This document shows, piece after piece, positions 28,377 through 38,138 of a stretch of 64,000 bases of DNA. Under the pieces are notes generated by a model. The model was given only the letters and a program-made list of their open reading frames with translations, did not search any database and had not been told where the DNA came from. Positions within the stretch are counted from its first letter, which is position 1. Each line of letters begins with the position of its first letter. The position numbers were made by a program, and so were the translations under genes. Origin of the DNA: Nitrospirota bacterium (GTDB taxonomy: Bacteria > Nitrospirota > Nitrospiria > Nitrospirales > UBA8639); the NCBI GenBank assembly GCA_029864405.1, contig JAOTTP010000001.1, positions 1 to 64,000 of the forward strand, in the 5' to 3' direction.

Positions 28377-29408
28377 TTATACCTGAGCGACCTGTCGAAA
28401 AGATTCCGGGATCATGACACTTCGACGCCATTCCATCGTCTTGCGAAGTCCCTGCTTTATGGACGTTTTTGCCTGAAACTTCAGCACCTCTTTCGCTTTT
28501 GTACAATCGATCGTTCGTCTCATGACAGGCAATCCAACATCCCCACGATGAACAATATTGATTTGTCCATAAGATTCCCGCTTAAGCATCAATTCCAATA
28601 ATTCGTTCAAGGAAGATTTTTCTCCACTTCCGATGTTCAGAGCGACCGAGCCCACGGCGGACTCGGCCGCCATCAGACAGGCATCGACCACATCATCCAC
28701 AAAGATATAATCCCGTTCATCCTCCCCACTTCCCCAGACTTCAATGGGCGCATGCTGTTCCAGTACTCGTCGCATTAACGCCGGCAAGGCATGGCAGGTC
28801 TCAAATTCGAAATCGTCATATGGCCCATATATCCCAGTCGGACGGAGCGAGACCACGGTCAGGCGACCATTTGATCGTCTGGCATAGAGTTCACCAATCT
28901 TCTCCACATACCGGGACATCCATCCCACAGCCTCATACGGACAGGGAGGGTCCGCATCAAAAAACTCATCTTCGCGTAAAGGCGTGATGCGAGCCGGATA
29001 CCCTGTGGCACTACTCAGCCACACATAGGATTTCACACCGGCCCAATAGGCGGCCTCTAACATATTCAGGTTCATCACCGTATTGTCTGTCACAGGGCCC
29101 ACCGGATGGTTTCTCAGGACAGCAGCCGTCGACAACCGCCCTGCAAACATAAACACCTGATCAACGTCGCTCATCAGTTGTCGACATTGTTCCGGGTCAC
29201 GCAAATCAGCCTGAATCAAGCAAATATTGCTGCCTCGCACGACGGGCACCTTTTCGCGATAGACCGCAATCACTCTCAGGCCTGGCTGGTCCGCCACCCG
29301 TTGAAGAAAATTTGTTCCGACAAACCCTGCCGCTCCCGCTACTAATGCAGTCATGGGAGCCGAGTCAGATCTGAAAGTAAGTAGGCATTCATTCATCAGA
29401 ACGCTCAC
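28377..29408 (-). CDS. NAD-dependent epimerase/dehydratase-like SDR (paralogue 3)
   Basis: Up to 343 residues, extended SDR. Cofactor motif AGAAGFVG, then VFMFAGRLSTAAVLR, LSSATGYPA, LRPTGIYGPYDDFEFE and RDYIFVDDVVDAC. The catalytic segment reads VGWMS, so both Tyr and Lys of YxxxK are substituted. The start is uncertain: the GTG at 29408 lies 5 nt after the FkbM gene; an internal ATG at 29354 would begin directly at MTALVAGAAG and fits most homologues. Neither has a good ribosome site. Confidence 0.85.
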   Translation of the reverse strand: MSVLMNECLLTFRSDSAPMTALVAGAAGFVGTNFLQRVADQPGLRVIAVYREKVPVVRGSNICLIQADLRDPEQCRQLMSDVDQVFMFAGRLSTAAVLRNHPVGPVTDNTVMNLNMLEAAYWAGVKSYVWLSSATGYPARITPLREDEFFDADPPCPYEAVGWMSRYVEKIGELYARRSNGRLTVVSLRPTGIYGPYDDFEFETCHALPALMRRVLEQHAPIEVWGSGEDERDYIFVDDVVDACLMAAESAVGSVALNIGSGEKSSLNELLELMLKRESYGQINIVHRGDVGLPVMRRTIDCTKAKEVLKFQAKTSIKQGLRKTMEWRRSVMIPESFRQVAQV

Positions 29409-29413
29409 GATGA

Positions 29414-30409
29414 TTATGAAGCCTGGTAGTATTGCTTCATTCTGTTGAAAAACTGGCCTAACGCATCCTGAAATTTTCTGGGGTACCGTATTCCGGCTAA
29501 GAACCCCTTCTGGGATGACGCATGAACCTCTAATGTGGAATCGTTATTCCAATGTTGGAGTAAACGAACCGTATGCATAAACCCGTCTTCTGATTTTGTC
29601 CATGCACTACTTTGCACCATTCCGGTAAACCCCCACGGTCCTTCTTTGAGCAGGTAATGGACCCCATCAAGATCAGAAACTACGCTTGGGACAAATGGAC
29701 TCGTAAATAGCCTTTCCAACCCGTTCTCCGTGATTTCCAACAAATGAAAATCTTCCTTGCGAACAAAAATGCAATTGGAAACCAAATGCGCGACGAGTTC
29801 ATACCCTTTAGCTTTCGCTAACTCCACCATGGCCAAGGCGCTTGATCCGATTCGTTTCCTTGGATCGGTTTGTATGAACAACACATCCGGACTCATACTG
29901 GCATTGGCTTCAATGATGACGACTCTGGGGCGGTATTGTTTCAACGCAGCCCATAGTCGGTAATCCATACCATCGATATCAATGGACAGTAAGTCAAAAT
30001 CGTAGGGCACATCCGAATCTTCGAGAAGGATATCGATCGAACGATCCTCGGAGACCATTTCCTGTATGCAGCGGACATCAGTCCGATGTTGATACAAAGC
30101 GGCCAATTTCTCAAAATGTTCTTGATTCGCCTCAATTAACACCCCACCCCACTGATTCTGGGAAACCCACCGCCAGGAGTTACTTAAAAATTGTCCATCG
30201 TGCGCACCGATGTCCACACACCAACGATTGGTCACCCCGATTGTCTCGAAAATTTTTTCGACCACTCCATCTTCACCATGTTGGGTTGTGACATTCGAAC
30301 GATAGTCATACACCCAAGGAAGGGTGCCATGGGTAATGGGCATTCCAGAATTTATGGTAGACATACGGCTGAGAGGCCCTTTCTTACGAATGTCTGAGTG
30401 AACAGACAT
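29414..30409 (-). CDS. FkbM-like SAM methyltransferase
   Basis: 331 residues. The middle section fits FkbM/Methyltransf_21: WCVDIGAHDGQFLS is the SAM-binding motif, then GVLIEANQEHFEKL, DFDLLSIDIDGMDYRLW and PRVVIIEANASM. The C-terminal third is less conserved. FkbM-type enzymes mostly O-methylate sugars or polyketides. The start forms a TAATG overlap with the TylF-like methyltransferase stop, so the two methyltransferases are made together. Confidence 0.85.
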   Translation of the reverse strand: MSVHSDIRKKGPLSRMSTINSGMPITHGTLPWVYDYRSNVTTQHGEDGVVEKIFETIGVTNRWCVDIGAHDGQFLSNSWRWVSQNQWGGVLIEANQEHFEKLAALYQHRTDVRCIQEMVSEDRSIDILLEDSDVPYDFDLLSIDIDGMDYRLWAALKQYRPRVVIIEANASMSPDVLFIQTDPRKRIGSSALAMVELAKAKGYELVAHLVSNCIFVRKEDFHLLEITENGLERLFTSPFVPSVVSDLDGVHYLLKEGPWGFTGMVQSSAWTKSEDGFMHTVRLLQHWNNDSTLEVHASSQKGFLAGIRYPRKFQDALGQFFNRMKQYYQAS

Positions 30410-31161
30410 TACTCCACTACAAAAAATGACACTCTTGAGGCATACTGGAAACGCTTAAGACGAACGGCATTCAATCCAAACACTTCCATGAGTGCGGTGG
30501 TTTCACCTGGTGAGTCAGGATCATTGAGTTCATCAAACACCACAACACTCCCTTTGGTGAGGCGTGGCCGAATCGCCTCTAAACATGCTTTCGTGGGTTC
30601 ATACAAATCGAAATCAAAATAGGCCATGGCCACAATGGTTTCGGGGTGGGCCATTAGATATCGAGGAACTTCCGCTGTCGCATCCCCTGCGCATAACTCA
30701 AATTTCTTAATATGCGCCAAAGGATTAGCATGTTCATGGACTTGCAGCACCTTTTCTAAGTAAGTGGAATACCCTTCCGTGACCGACAACTGCCCATCCT
30801 GCCATTTACCCCCATCTTGTTGGGATACTGATGGAAATCCCGAAAACGTATCGAATCCAACAATTTTCCTATGACGATTAAACGGCTCATATATCCCCCT
30901 GAGCGCGGCCAGAACGCCGAGGTTTTGGCCCCATCGAGTACCGAATTCCATGATGATGCCTTGCACATCAATGACCTGTCGGTACACGTGATCCAAAAAA
31001 AGCAAACGCCCCAAATTTTTTGATTCGAGAAACAATCCTAAATTGGATAAAAGCTGATCTGTAGGAATGGGAGACGACTCGAGAAGATGAGCCAAGGAAG
31101 CACGATTGGCAACTTCTTCTTGGCTGGCATAGGTTCCTAAGGTCAGATTAGGATGATTCAT
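30409..31161 (-). CDS. TylF/MycF-like sugar O-methyltransferase
   Basis: 250 residues. The TylF pattern is present: GIIMEFGTRWGQNLGVLAAL as SAM-binding motif I, KIVGFDTFSGFP, YFDFDLYEPTKACLEAIRP and VVFDELNDPDSPGE with the metal-binding acidic residues. Relatives (macrocin and mycinamicin O-methyltransferases) methylate sugar hydroxyls with Mg2+. The ATG at 31161 is chosen because it overlaps the AKR stop as ATGA; the frame extends 27 nt further to another ATG. Confidence 0.85.
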   Translation of the reverse strand: MNHPNLTLGTYASQEEVANRASLAHLLESSPIPTDQLLSNLGLFLESKNLGRLLFLDHVYRQVIDVQGIIMEFGTRWGQNLGVLAALRGIYEPFNRHRKIVGFDTFSGFPSVSQQDGGKWQDGQLSVTEGYSTYLEKVLQVHEHANPLAHIKKFELCAGDATAEVPRYLMAHPETIVAMAYFDFDLYEPTKACLEAIRPRLTKGSVVVFDELNDPDSPGETTALMEVFGLNAVRLKRFQYASRVSFFVVE

Positions 31162-32378
31162 GCGCAGACAACCTTCTTGCGCATCCAAGCTGAGTGGTTC
31201 ATTGCAGACTGTTGAATAGATCCACCAGCCTGGGCTTCGGACTCAAAATTCTGACCTTGGCGTTCAGGGCATTTTTCCACAAAAGCCGGAATCAACGAAC
31301 GTCTCTCATAAGCCAACACCCATGCCCAAAATCGAATTTTTCCTTCCGTGAGGGTATACGCATCTTCCGCCAACTCTTGTGTGACTTTGACAGGCTTGAG
31401 CATATTCCCCATCAATATCGACTGGGCTAGATCTAGGGGGCTCGGATCAAACCCTAATGGGTTCGTCAAGGCTTCTTCATACGTGGTATAGCCCCCTCCT
31501 CGGACAGATATTTGAGAAACCGGAATCCAGGAAATCCGCGGAGAGTAAGCTCCCGAAATTCGATGAATATCCTCAGGGGCTAAGCAGAAGTCCTTGACGG
31601 CGGCGAATTCTTCTACATGTGTCCCGGTACTACCTTTGGGAATCACTACGACACGCTCTTCTCGTAACAGCCAAGCCAGAATGATCTGAGCTACCGTTCG
31701 TTCATATTTTTTAGCGAGATCGTCCAAGATCGTTTTCCGTGCATCCCCCGGCACCATTTTCCCTTGTAAAAATGGGCTATAGGCAAGAATGATTGTTTGG
31801 GTCGCCTCGCAATGCGTTAAGAGTTGTTCTTCAATCGTACGGTCGATCAGGTTATATTCTTGTTGCACGAGACGAACAGGCATGGGATTCAAGATGGCTG
31901 TGGCCTTCTGCACCTCGTGAAATGAGAAATTGCTCAGTCCCACAAAACGGACTTTTCCTGATTGAACGAGAATTTCCAAAGCTTCTGCCGTTTCTTCAAA
32001 GGGAACAGACGGATTGGGCCAATGGGGTTGATACAGATCAATCCGATCCGTACCAAGACGGCGAAGACTGCGTTCCGCTGCAGCAATCACTTGTGACACA
32101 CGGGAATGTTCTGCTGAAAATTTACCGACGAGGAACACCTCATCGCGAACTTCTTTAATAGCTCGGCCAACGAGTTCTTCCGAATGCCCGGCTCCATAGA
32201 CTTCGGCGGTATCTATCAGCGTTAATCCCAGGTCAATGCCTCGTCGCAAACCGGCTATCCATTCAGCGTCTCGTGTGCAGTCTTTCTCGTAGTATCCACC
32301 AATGCCCATGGTCCCTTGACCAATGGGAGGCAATGTCAATCCTAGGTCATCCAATTGTCTCGGCAGGATGTTCGTCAT
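31158..32378 (-). CDS. Aldo/keto reductase fused to a ParB-like C-terminal domain
   Basis: 406 residues. Residues 1-280 are a complete aldo/keto reductase barrel with catalytic Asp56, Tyr61, Lys86 and His119 (IDTAEVYG, VGKFS, QPHWP). Such enzymes reduce carbonyls with NADPH. Residues about 283-368 have the ParB/sulfiredoxin-like pattern: WIPVSQISV, LDLAQSILMGNMLKPVKV and YTLTEGKIRFWAWV, ending IPAFV. That fold binds nucleotides (CTP in ParB) or acts as a kinase or reductase. In this setting it might hold a nucleotide sugar. The start at 32378 is preferred because AAGGG lies 9 nt upstream. Confidence 0.85.
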   Translation of the reverse strand: MTNILPRQLDDLGLTLPPIGQGTMGIGGYYEKDCTRDAEWIAGLRRGIDLGLTLIDTAEVYGAGHSEELVGRAIKEVRDEVFLVGKFSAEHSRVSQVIAAAERSLRRLGTDRIDLYQPHWPNPSVPFEETAEALEILVQSGKVRFVGLSNFSFHEVQKATAILNPMPVRLVQQEYNLIDRTIEEQLLTHCEATQTIILAYSPFLQGKMVPGDARKTILDDLAKKYERTVAQIILAWLLREERVVVIPKGSTGTHVEEFAAVKDFCLAPEDIHRISGAYSPRISWIPVSQISVRGGGYTTYEEALTNPLGFDPSPLDLAQSILMGNMLKPVKVTQELAEDAYTLTEGKIRFWAWVLAYERRSLIPAFVEKCPERQGQNFESEAQAGGSIQQSAMNHSAWMRKKVVCA

Positions 32379-32391
32379 GCCATACATCCCT

Positions 32392-33375
32392 TCACTTTGC
32401 CCCGCTTACGGCTAGCCCGTTCCTTGAGAGAGTTCTGGAACCCATCAAACTTCCAAGCAAGCCACGGACCGTCTGACAAATCTTCTCAAGACTGAGCCCG
32501 CATTGGTCGTGAATCCGATGGCGAGTAGCCGTCCCCAGAAAGAATTGCTCTGGAAGCATCATTCGATGGCAACGCACGGAAACGGCATGATCAACCACCA
32601 GTTCCGCCAACCGACTTCCGAGCCCTCCGGGCCCGGCTTGCTCCTCCAACGACACCACCAACGGGACATGCTGTATCGCTTCTAGAATCCCTTCCGTATT
32701 AAACGGAGCGAGGCGAAACACATCAAGGACAGAAACCTGAATGCCTTCTGATTCAAGAACATCAGCAACCTGGATTGCCCGGTGCACCATCATGCCGGTA
32801 CTGACCAACACCAGATCAGCCCCTTTCCTGAGAATAGAAAACCCTTGCTGACAATCCAATGAACCAGGCTCGTAAAGCGGTTGATGCGCTTCCTTGTCCA
32901 GTCGAATATAGGCTGGACGGCTTTGGAGATAGGCCCATTCAACGAGGGCCGAAGTTGAAGAGGCATCGGCAGGATTCAGGATGGTTAATCCCGGGATACT
33001 CCCCATGGCGCCCATATCATTGACCGCATGATGAGTAGGCCCATCTGCCCCATAGGCCAACCCACTACCCACCCCTAATAATATGACCGGCAAATTCATC
33101 GCGCAGGCATCCAAACGATACTGCTCTAGACACCGAAGAGTCATATGGGATGCAATCCCGTAGACGAGGACGACCTTGTCGGTCAGCGCCAGACCTGCAG
33201 CCACGCTCATCAGGTTTTGCTCGGCGATTCCCATATTGATGACATGAGCAGGATAGTCCTCTCGAATGGAGTCCAATCCAATAGCCCCCATGTCATTCGT
33301 GAGGACCATGAGCCGTGAATCATTTTTGAGAATCTGATGTATGGCATCAAACGCCGAATCTCGAAAATCTTTCAT
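32392..33375 (-). CDS. Transketolase-like C-terminal subunit
   Basis: 327 residues covering the pyrimidine-binding and C-terminal domains of a transketolase: INMGIAEQNLMSVAAGLAL with the catalytic Glu, YGADGPTHHAVNDMGAM, and a C-terminal VSLEEQAGPGGLGSRLAEL. It pairs with the N-terminal subunit gene 12 nt upstream. Split transketolases move a two-carbon ketol unit; a dedicated copy inside a sugar cluster suggests formation or branching of an unusual sugar rather than central metabolism. Confidence 0.9.
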   Translation of the reverse strand: MKDFRDSAFDAIHQILKNDSRLMVLTNDMGAIGLDSIREDYPAHVINMGIAEQNLMSVAAGLALTDKVVLVYGIASHMTLRCLEQYRLDACAMNLPVILLGVGSGLAYGADGPTHHAVNDMGAMGSIPGLTILNPADASSTSALVEWAYLQSRPAYIRLDKEAHQPLYEPGSLDCQQGFSILRKGADLVLVSTGMMVHRAIQVADVLESEGIQVSVLDVFRLAPFNTEGILEAIQHVPLVVSLEEQAGPGGLGSRLAELVVDHAVSVRCHRMMLPEQFFLGTATRHRIHDQCGLSLEKICQTVRGLLGSLMGSRTLSRNGLAVSGAK

Positions 33376-33387
33376 GAATCTACTCGC

Positions 33388-34236
33388 TTATCCTTGAATG
33401 ACCTGTGACAATTCCTGCTCTCGACGATGTAATACTTCCAAAGCTTCATCCGCCTGAGTCCCTATTGGTAATCGATGGTGCCAATGAGCTTCTCCCTCCA
33501 TGAAATCCAACCCTTTGCCCTTGGTGGTGTTGGCCAGAATCACCAAAGGCCGATCATGTTTGTCCAATTCATTCAACTCGAAAGCCTCTAATAACTCCTT
33601 AAACGAATGTCCATCGACAGTGCGCACCTCCCACCCAAATACCTCCCATCGCTCCCGGAAAGGTTCAAGGGTCATGACCTGTTCAGTGAAATCGGTTGCT
33701 CCCAAGTGGTTACGATCGACAATGGCCACTAAATTCGTTAATCGGTGATGGCTGGCAAACGCGGCGGCTTCCCAAATGGAACCCTCCTGACACTCTCCAT
33801 CCCCAAGCAAAACATAGGTCTTCCAGTCCCTGCGATCCAATTTTGCGCCTAAACAAAGCCCGGCCCCTATTCCCAACCCATGCCCAAGAGACCCCGAAAG
33901 CACCTCGACGCCGGGAATATTCGGATCAGGATGGCCAGCTAGCCGACTCCCATCTTTTACAAACGTCTCCAACTCGGCCAGATCAAAAAAGCCAAGATCG
34001 GCCAATACCGCATACAGGGTTAAACATCCGTGTCCTTTGCTTAGAATAAATCGGTCACGTTCCTCCCATTGCGGGTCATTGGGATGAACCCTCAGATAGC
34101 CTTCATAAAATAAGGTGACAGCGATATCCACCCAAGATAAGGCTGGAGCGACATGTCCCTTTCCCGCCCTCAAAGCCATCTGTAAAACAACCCGCCGAAG
34201 TGAGGCGGCTTTCCATTCCAGCAATTGGATATTCAC
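33388..34236 (-). CDS. Transketolase-like N-terminal subunit
   Basis: 282 residues, the thiamine-diphosphate-binding half: FILSKGHGCLTLYAVLADLG, SGSLGHGLGIGAGLCLGAKL and the TPP motif GDGECQEG, continuing to VDRNHLG. Length matches stand-alone N-subunits. It starts at GTG (34236), which overlaps the stop of a 54-residue ORF as GTGA, so its translation probably depends on that ORF. Thiamine diphosphate comes from the ThiL pathway. Confidence 0.9.
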   Translation of the reverse strand: MNIQLLEWKAASLRRVVLQMALRAGKGHVAPALSWVDIAVTLFYEGYLRVHPNDPQWEERDRFILSKGHGCLTLYAVLADLGFFDLAELETFVKDGSRLAGHPDPNIPGVEVLSGSLGHGLGIGAGLCLGAKLDRRDWKTYVLLGDGECQEGSIWEAAAFASHHRLTNLVAIVDRNHLGATDFTEQVMTLEPFRERWEVFGWEVRTVDGHSFKELLEAFELNELDKHDRPLVILANTTKGKGLDFMEGEAHWHHRLPIGTQADEALEVLHRREQELSQVIQG

Positions 34237-34397
34237 TTGAACCTCTCAGGTAAACCCTCAAAGCACTGGAACCACTGACATTCCACCAAATCCACCAAAA
34301 GCGAACCTTCCCTCAGGAACAGCGTTCGAAATTCTTCCAAATTCCATTCGATCCAGATTTTCCCAATGTTCGACCAGAAATTGGTGAGACAACTCAT
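34233..34397 (-). CDS. 54-residue ORF coupled to both neighbours
   Basis: Short frame filling the only sizeable gap of the island. Its ATG overlaps the methyltransferase stop (ATGA at 34394-34397) and its TGA overlaps the transketolase GTG start (GTGA at 34233-34236). The peptide begins MSCLTNFWSNIGKIWIEW and contains four Trp, three Cys and many acidic residues; no family is recognised. The double overlap is hard to explain by chance and suggests either a real small protein or a coupling peptide. No homology search was possible. Confidence 0.6.
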   Translation of the reverse strand: MSCLTNFWSNIGKIWIEWNLEEFRTLFLREGSLLVDLVECQWFQCFEGLPERFK

Positions 34398-35401
34398 GAT
34401 AGAGGCTTCCAGGCAATCATTGTATAGCCATCACTACACATTGAACCCAGGGTTTTCCGAATCTTCAGAATTTCGATAACACCTTGCGCTTCTAAGGTTC
34501 TTAATGTAGTCAGAAATTCTTTAAAGTATCCTCTTTTTTGGTGATAGCTTGCCCCAAGGTAATCAAATAATTTTGTTTGATCATACAATTCAAAAATAGG
34601 TTCAACATGGACACATATCGCCGGCTTTTTCTGAAGCAGAAATTCAACAAATGGCAAATAGGAGGACCCCAACTGTTCTAGCGCTCCCATCGTTAATACT
34701 CCACCATGGGGAACAATCGGAAAGGAGGCATCTGGTGTAAACATATCGAAAACTCCACCTTCTACTCCCAACCCTAGTTTTTGATTGAGCAAGGCCAATG
34801 TCTCTTGGGACGATTGAGCCCAGTCTAGTCCAATCAATTGTTTTTCCGGAAAAAGATTTCTCAAGACCACAAGGTTATGCCCTGTTCCACATCCAAATTC
34901 ATACACATGTGAAACCGTTCTAAAATACGTATTAAAAAGCCACAAACGTAGGATGGTGAAAATATACACTTCGAATTTACCTTCAAGGGGAAGAAGATAT
35001 TCTCCGTTCCACCTCATGATTTCCCCAGGCTTATAATATTTCGGCAATAACTCTGTGAGGTCGAACCCGGACTTGATAAATCCTTCAAGATTTTCCGACC
35101 ATCCAGATTCCCATCGAGCTTTCCTTGCCGGCCCTGAAATTTCCAAGGGCTGGTTTAACACACGTAACACCTTTAAAATTATTTGCTCCCGTTCCTGACC
35201 GCGTAAATACCGAAATCTCATGTCACATCGAGCAAGGTATTCCAGACATGAAGGAGGGAGTTCATGAACAGGGACATCAAATGTTTTTGCAATCTCTTCT
35301 GGTCCAAAATTTAGCGTATCCGTTGATACACCTCTTTGGTCCATCTCAATACCCAATTCAAGATGTGAATTCTCCTTAACGAAACCTGCACTCGCGGTCA
35401 T
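34394..35401 (-). CDS. Class I SAM-dependent methyltransferase-like protein
   Basis: 335 residues. The C-terminal half (about 165-335) has motif I VYEFGCGTGHNLVVLRNLFP, then IGLDWAQSSQETL and a LGSMCSDGYTMIAWKP end. The N-terminal about 150 residues are helical and unassigned. Target unknown; a sugar or glycolipid is plausible from context. The ATG at 35401 is chosen because GAGGAG lies 6 nt before it; an in-frame start at 35476 would overlap the NUDIX gene. Confidence 0.78.
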   Translation of the reverse strand: MTASAGFVKENSHLELGIEMDQRGVSTDTLNFGPEEIAKTFDVPVHELPPSCLEYLARCDMRFRYLRGQEREQIILKVLRVLNQPLEISGPARKARWESGWSENLEGFIKSGFDLTELLPKYYKPGEIMRWNGEYLLPLEGKFEVYIFTILRLWLFNTYFRTVSHVYEFGCGTGHNLVVLRNLFPEKQLIGLDWAQSSQETLALLNQKLGLGVEGGVFDMFTPDASFPIVPHGGVLTMGALEQLGSSYLPFVEFLLQKKPAICVHVEPIFELYDQTKLFDYLGASYHQKRGYFKEFLTTLRTLEAQGVIEILKIRKTLGSMCSDGYTMIAWKPLS

Positions 35402-35459
35402 GATATCTCCTCGAAAAGGTCTTGAAAACTCGTGCCCCTTGCCACCCAAAAGGCTCGCA

Positions 35460-36032
35460 TTAGTTTTCCCTGACAATTGGCTGATGCAAAACCCATTCGG
35501 CCATCACAAACAATGCCAATCCGGCCAACTGCTGAAATTCTCCGGTGCGCACTAATTTTTTCAATTCCGATGTGCTTACTAAAACTACCTCAGTTTGCTC
35601 CAATCCTTGAAAATCCTCTGAACGTGAGGCTCCCTGCCCAAAAAATGCATACCCACGTGCGGGATGACGGCTGGCCATGATTCGGCCCATGCCCATGGGT
35701 TGAAGTGAACGACACACATATCCCGTTTCCTCTAACAATTCTCTTGCAGCGGCTTCTTCAGGAGACTCATTTGAATCAATGGAACCAGCTGGAAATTCTA
35801 GCGTGTACTCTCGCATCGCTGGTCTGAACTGCTTCACCAAAATCCATTGTCTCTCTTCAGTTCTGGCTAATACCAACACGGCATCCGAGCAGGTAATGCA
35901 ATAATACGGTTCACCTTGTAATTCCGTTGAGTCGGGAAACTGCTCTCTTTGTACTGCAAACCAAGGGGTCTCAAAGACAGTTTCACTACAAATAGGTTCC
36001 TTGCGTTGGCTCATAGAACTTTCTTTTTTCAT
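35460..36032 (-). CDS. NUDIX hydrolase
   Basis: 190 residues with a complete NUDIX box, G-x5-E-x7-REL-x2-E-x-G (begins [20 protein letters not shown]). The layout, with a nearby PAG before the box, resembles ADP-sugar or GDP-mannose pyrophosphatases. It could cleave a nucleotide sugar for turnover or quality control, or process a dead-end product. It overlaps the GHMP kinase stop by 4 nt (ATGA). The specific substrate is not visible in the sequence. Confidence 0.88.
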   Translation of the reverse strand: MKKESSMSQRKEPICSETVFETPWFAVQREQFPDSTELQGEPYYCITCSDAVLVLARTEERQWILVKQFRPAMREYTLEFPAGSIDSNESPEEAAARELLEETGYVCRSLQPMGMGRIMASRHPARGYAFFGQGASRSEDFQGLEQTEVVLVSTSELKKLVRTGEFQQLAGLALFVMAEWVLHQPIVREN

Positions 36033-37126
36033 ACAGAAACTTTCCTAGCAGGAAAATCCGATCGTACATATCGAGTATGTGAGGTCGAAAAGACAGGAGG
36101 AGGGAGGTCCCTCTCAGAGCACAGCATATCTTGAGAATCCACATCATAGTGAATCACACTACATCCATCTTTTTCGAACTGGACGGGAACATACAAGAAC
36201 TCCGACAGAGCGGCTTTCACCGATTCTTGCTTCAAAATTGGCACAAAAAACAACATAAAACCCGATGCCCCCGCTCCTAACAATTTCCCCCCTAATGCCC
36301 CCGCCTCAAGGGCACGCTGATAAATATTGTCAATATTGGCATTGCTGATCAGTGCACTCAACTGACGTTTGAGACTCCAACTCTCATCTAGGAGAAATCC
36401 AAAATCACTCATAGAACCCTTGCCATTCAACATCTCAATAGCTTCGTCCACCATTTCCCGCATTCGTTGTAAGACCGTATGACGTTCCCCCATATGCCCG
36501 ATCACATCTGCCCCAATTTGTGCAGCTAACCGGCTTGTTCCGGTATAAAACAACATCAAATTCGACTCTAGTTCTCTGATTCGTTCCGGTGCCACAGTTA
36601 ACGGTTGGACCCGAATGTCTCCACTCGGAGCAAATTGAATGATGTTGAACCCTCCATAGGCCGCAGCCATTTGATCCTGTGAGCCGACCGGTTCCCCAAG
36701 GATTCGTTGCTCCAATTCAATGGCCTGTAAGGCCAAATCATGCTTTGCGATCATCTGACCTTTCAATGCCGACAAGCACTTCATTAAACCCACGGCAAAC
36801 GAGGAACTGGATCCCATTCCTGATCGAGCCGGCAAATCACCCTGATGATGAATTTCAAGACCGACCGTGTCATCAAATCCCATCCATTTCAGACTTTCTC
36901 TCACGGCTGGGTGCAGAATTTCAGCGAGAGTCGACACCGTTTCAATATGAGACCATACAATCCGATGTTTAATATTGAAAAATGGAGGAAGGTATCGACA
37001 ACTGACATAACAATACTTGTCAATGGTAGTACTCAACACGGCACCCCCATGTTCCGAATACCAGGAAGGGTAATCCGTTCCTCCGCCAAAAAACGAAATT
37101 CGATAGGGAGTCTTGGTAATAATCAC
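36029..37126 (-). CDS. GHMP kinase, heptose-7-phosphate kinase (HddA)-like
   Basis: 365 residues. The GHMP signature is [12 protein letters not shown] (99-110), with an N-terminal [20 protein letters not shown] that is typical of the HddA branch, and [16 protein letters not shown]. HddA phosphorylates D-glycero-D-manno-heptose 7-phosphate at C1 on the way to GDP-heptose; fucose or galactose kinases are alternatives. It overlaps the dehydratase-like gene upstream by 4 nt, and a GDP-sugar dehydratase is the expected next step for a GDP-heptose-derived sugar. No gmhA or gmhB homologue is seen in this window. Confidence 0.87.
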   Translation of the reverse strand: MIITKTPYRISFFGGGTDYPSWYSEHGGAVLSTTIDKYCYVSCRYLPPFFNIKHRIVWSHIETVSTLAEILHPAVRESLKWMGFDDTVGLEIHHQGDLPARSGMGSSSSFAVGLMKCLSALKGQMIAKHDLALQAIELEQRILGEPVGSQDQMAAAYGGFNIIQFAPSGDIRVQPLTVAPERIRELESNLMLFYTGTSRLAAQIGADVIGHMGERHTVLQRMREMVDEAIEMLNGKGSMSDFGFLLDESWSLKRQLSALISNANIDNIYQRALEAGALGGKLLGAGASGFMLFFVPILKQESVKAALSEFLYVPVQFEKDGCSVIHYDVDSQDMLCSERDLPPPVFSTSHTRYVRSDFPARKVSV

Positions 37127-38100
37127 GCAGCCTTGCTCCTCTTGTGGTAACGCCTTCGATAAAAGTCCAGAATATTTTTTAACGTTTCTTCAAAGGGGAT
37201 GCGTGGCTCCCAACCAGTGGCCGCTTTGAATTTCGACGTATCGGGAATCTGTAACGTGACATCCGAAGGCCGCAACAAAGCGGGATCCACCACATGATCA
37301 ATATGACAGGTGGCCATGCCTTTGAGAATTTCAAGCATGTCCCTGAGTGTCATCGTACGGTTACCTCCGATATTGTAGACTTCACCAGCCGGACATTTTT
37401 CCATCAGCACCCAGTAAGCACGCACGGCATCGCGAACATCTGCGAATGTCCGAATACTGTCCAAATTTCCAACCCGGATCGGATTTTTCCGAAGCCCATA
37501 CTCCACCTCGACTATTTGCTTGGCATAGGCACTTTCCGCAAATACATCCCCTCGCCGTGGGCCGGTATGGGTAAACATTCTGGTCCGCACGGTTCGAATG
37601 CCGTAAGACAAAAAGTATTGAAAGGCAATCATGTCTTCCCCGACTTTGGACACCGCATAAGGGCTGGCCGGACGAAAGGGATTAGCCTCTGTGATGGGAA
37701 CTTCATGTGCCAACACCTGTCCGTACACTTCAGAGGAACTGCAGACATGAACCTTGGCATCGACTCCAGTAATGCGAAGCGCATCGAGTAAATTGGTCGT
37801 CCCGATCACATTGGTGGACAGCGTGTCGACCGGCGCGTCAAAACTTGTCGTGACAAAGGATTGTGCCGCCAAATGAAAGATCCAATCTGGTTGTACTTTT
37901 TTGATCACGACAATGAGAGAATTCAAGTCCCGAAGATCGCCATAATGCAAGGCAATGCGATCCTTGATGGCAACAAGATGATCAAGAGGGGTCCGCCATC
38001 GAATTAATCCATGAAGGTCCACGTCCGGATGATCGGCAAGGATATACTCCGCTAAGTGACTGCCCACCATTCCTGAAATTCCGGTAATCAGAACTTTCAT
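37123..38100 (-). CDS. GDP-mannose 4,6-dehydratase-like SDR
   Basis: 325 residues, extended SDR with intact catalytic sites: cofactor motif TGISGMVG, CSSSEVYGQV and YAVSK. The overall pattern (HGLIRWRT, IRVGNLDSIRTFADVRDAV, YNIGGNRTMTLRDML) is closest to GDP-mannose 4,6-dehydratase and GDP-4-keto-6-deoxymannose reductase. In contrast to the three paralogues downstream it keeps Tyr and Lys. Coupled by overlap to the GHMP kinase, it may convert GDP-heptose or GDP-mannose to a 4-keto-6-deoxy form. Confidence 0.88.
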   Translation of the reverse strand: MKVLITGISGMVGSHLAEYILADHPDVDLHGLIRWRTPLDHLVAIKDRIALHYGDLRDLNSLIVVIKKVQPDWIFHLAAQSFVTTSFDAPVDTLSTNVIGTTNLLDALRITGVDAKVHVCSSSEVYGQVLAHEVPITEANPFRPASPYAVSKVGEDMIAFQYFLSYGIRTVRTRMFTHTGPRRGDVFAESAYAKQIVEVEYGLRKNPIRVGNLDSIRTFADVRDAVRAYWVLMEKCPAGEVYNIGGNRTMTLRDMLEILKGMATCHIDHVVDPALLRPSDVTLQIPDTSKFKAATGWEPRIPFEETLKNILDFYRRRYHKRSKAA

Positions 38101-38138
38101 CTTCGCATTCCTTTGATGAGGTGGTCCGACAATCCTGT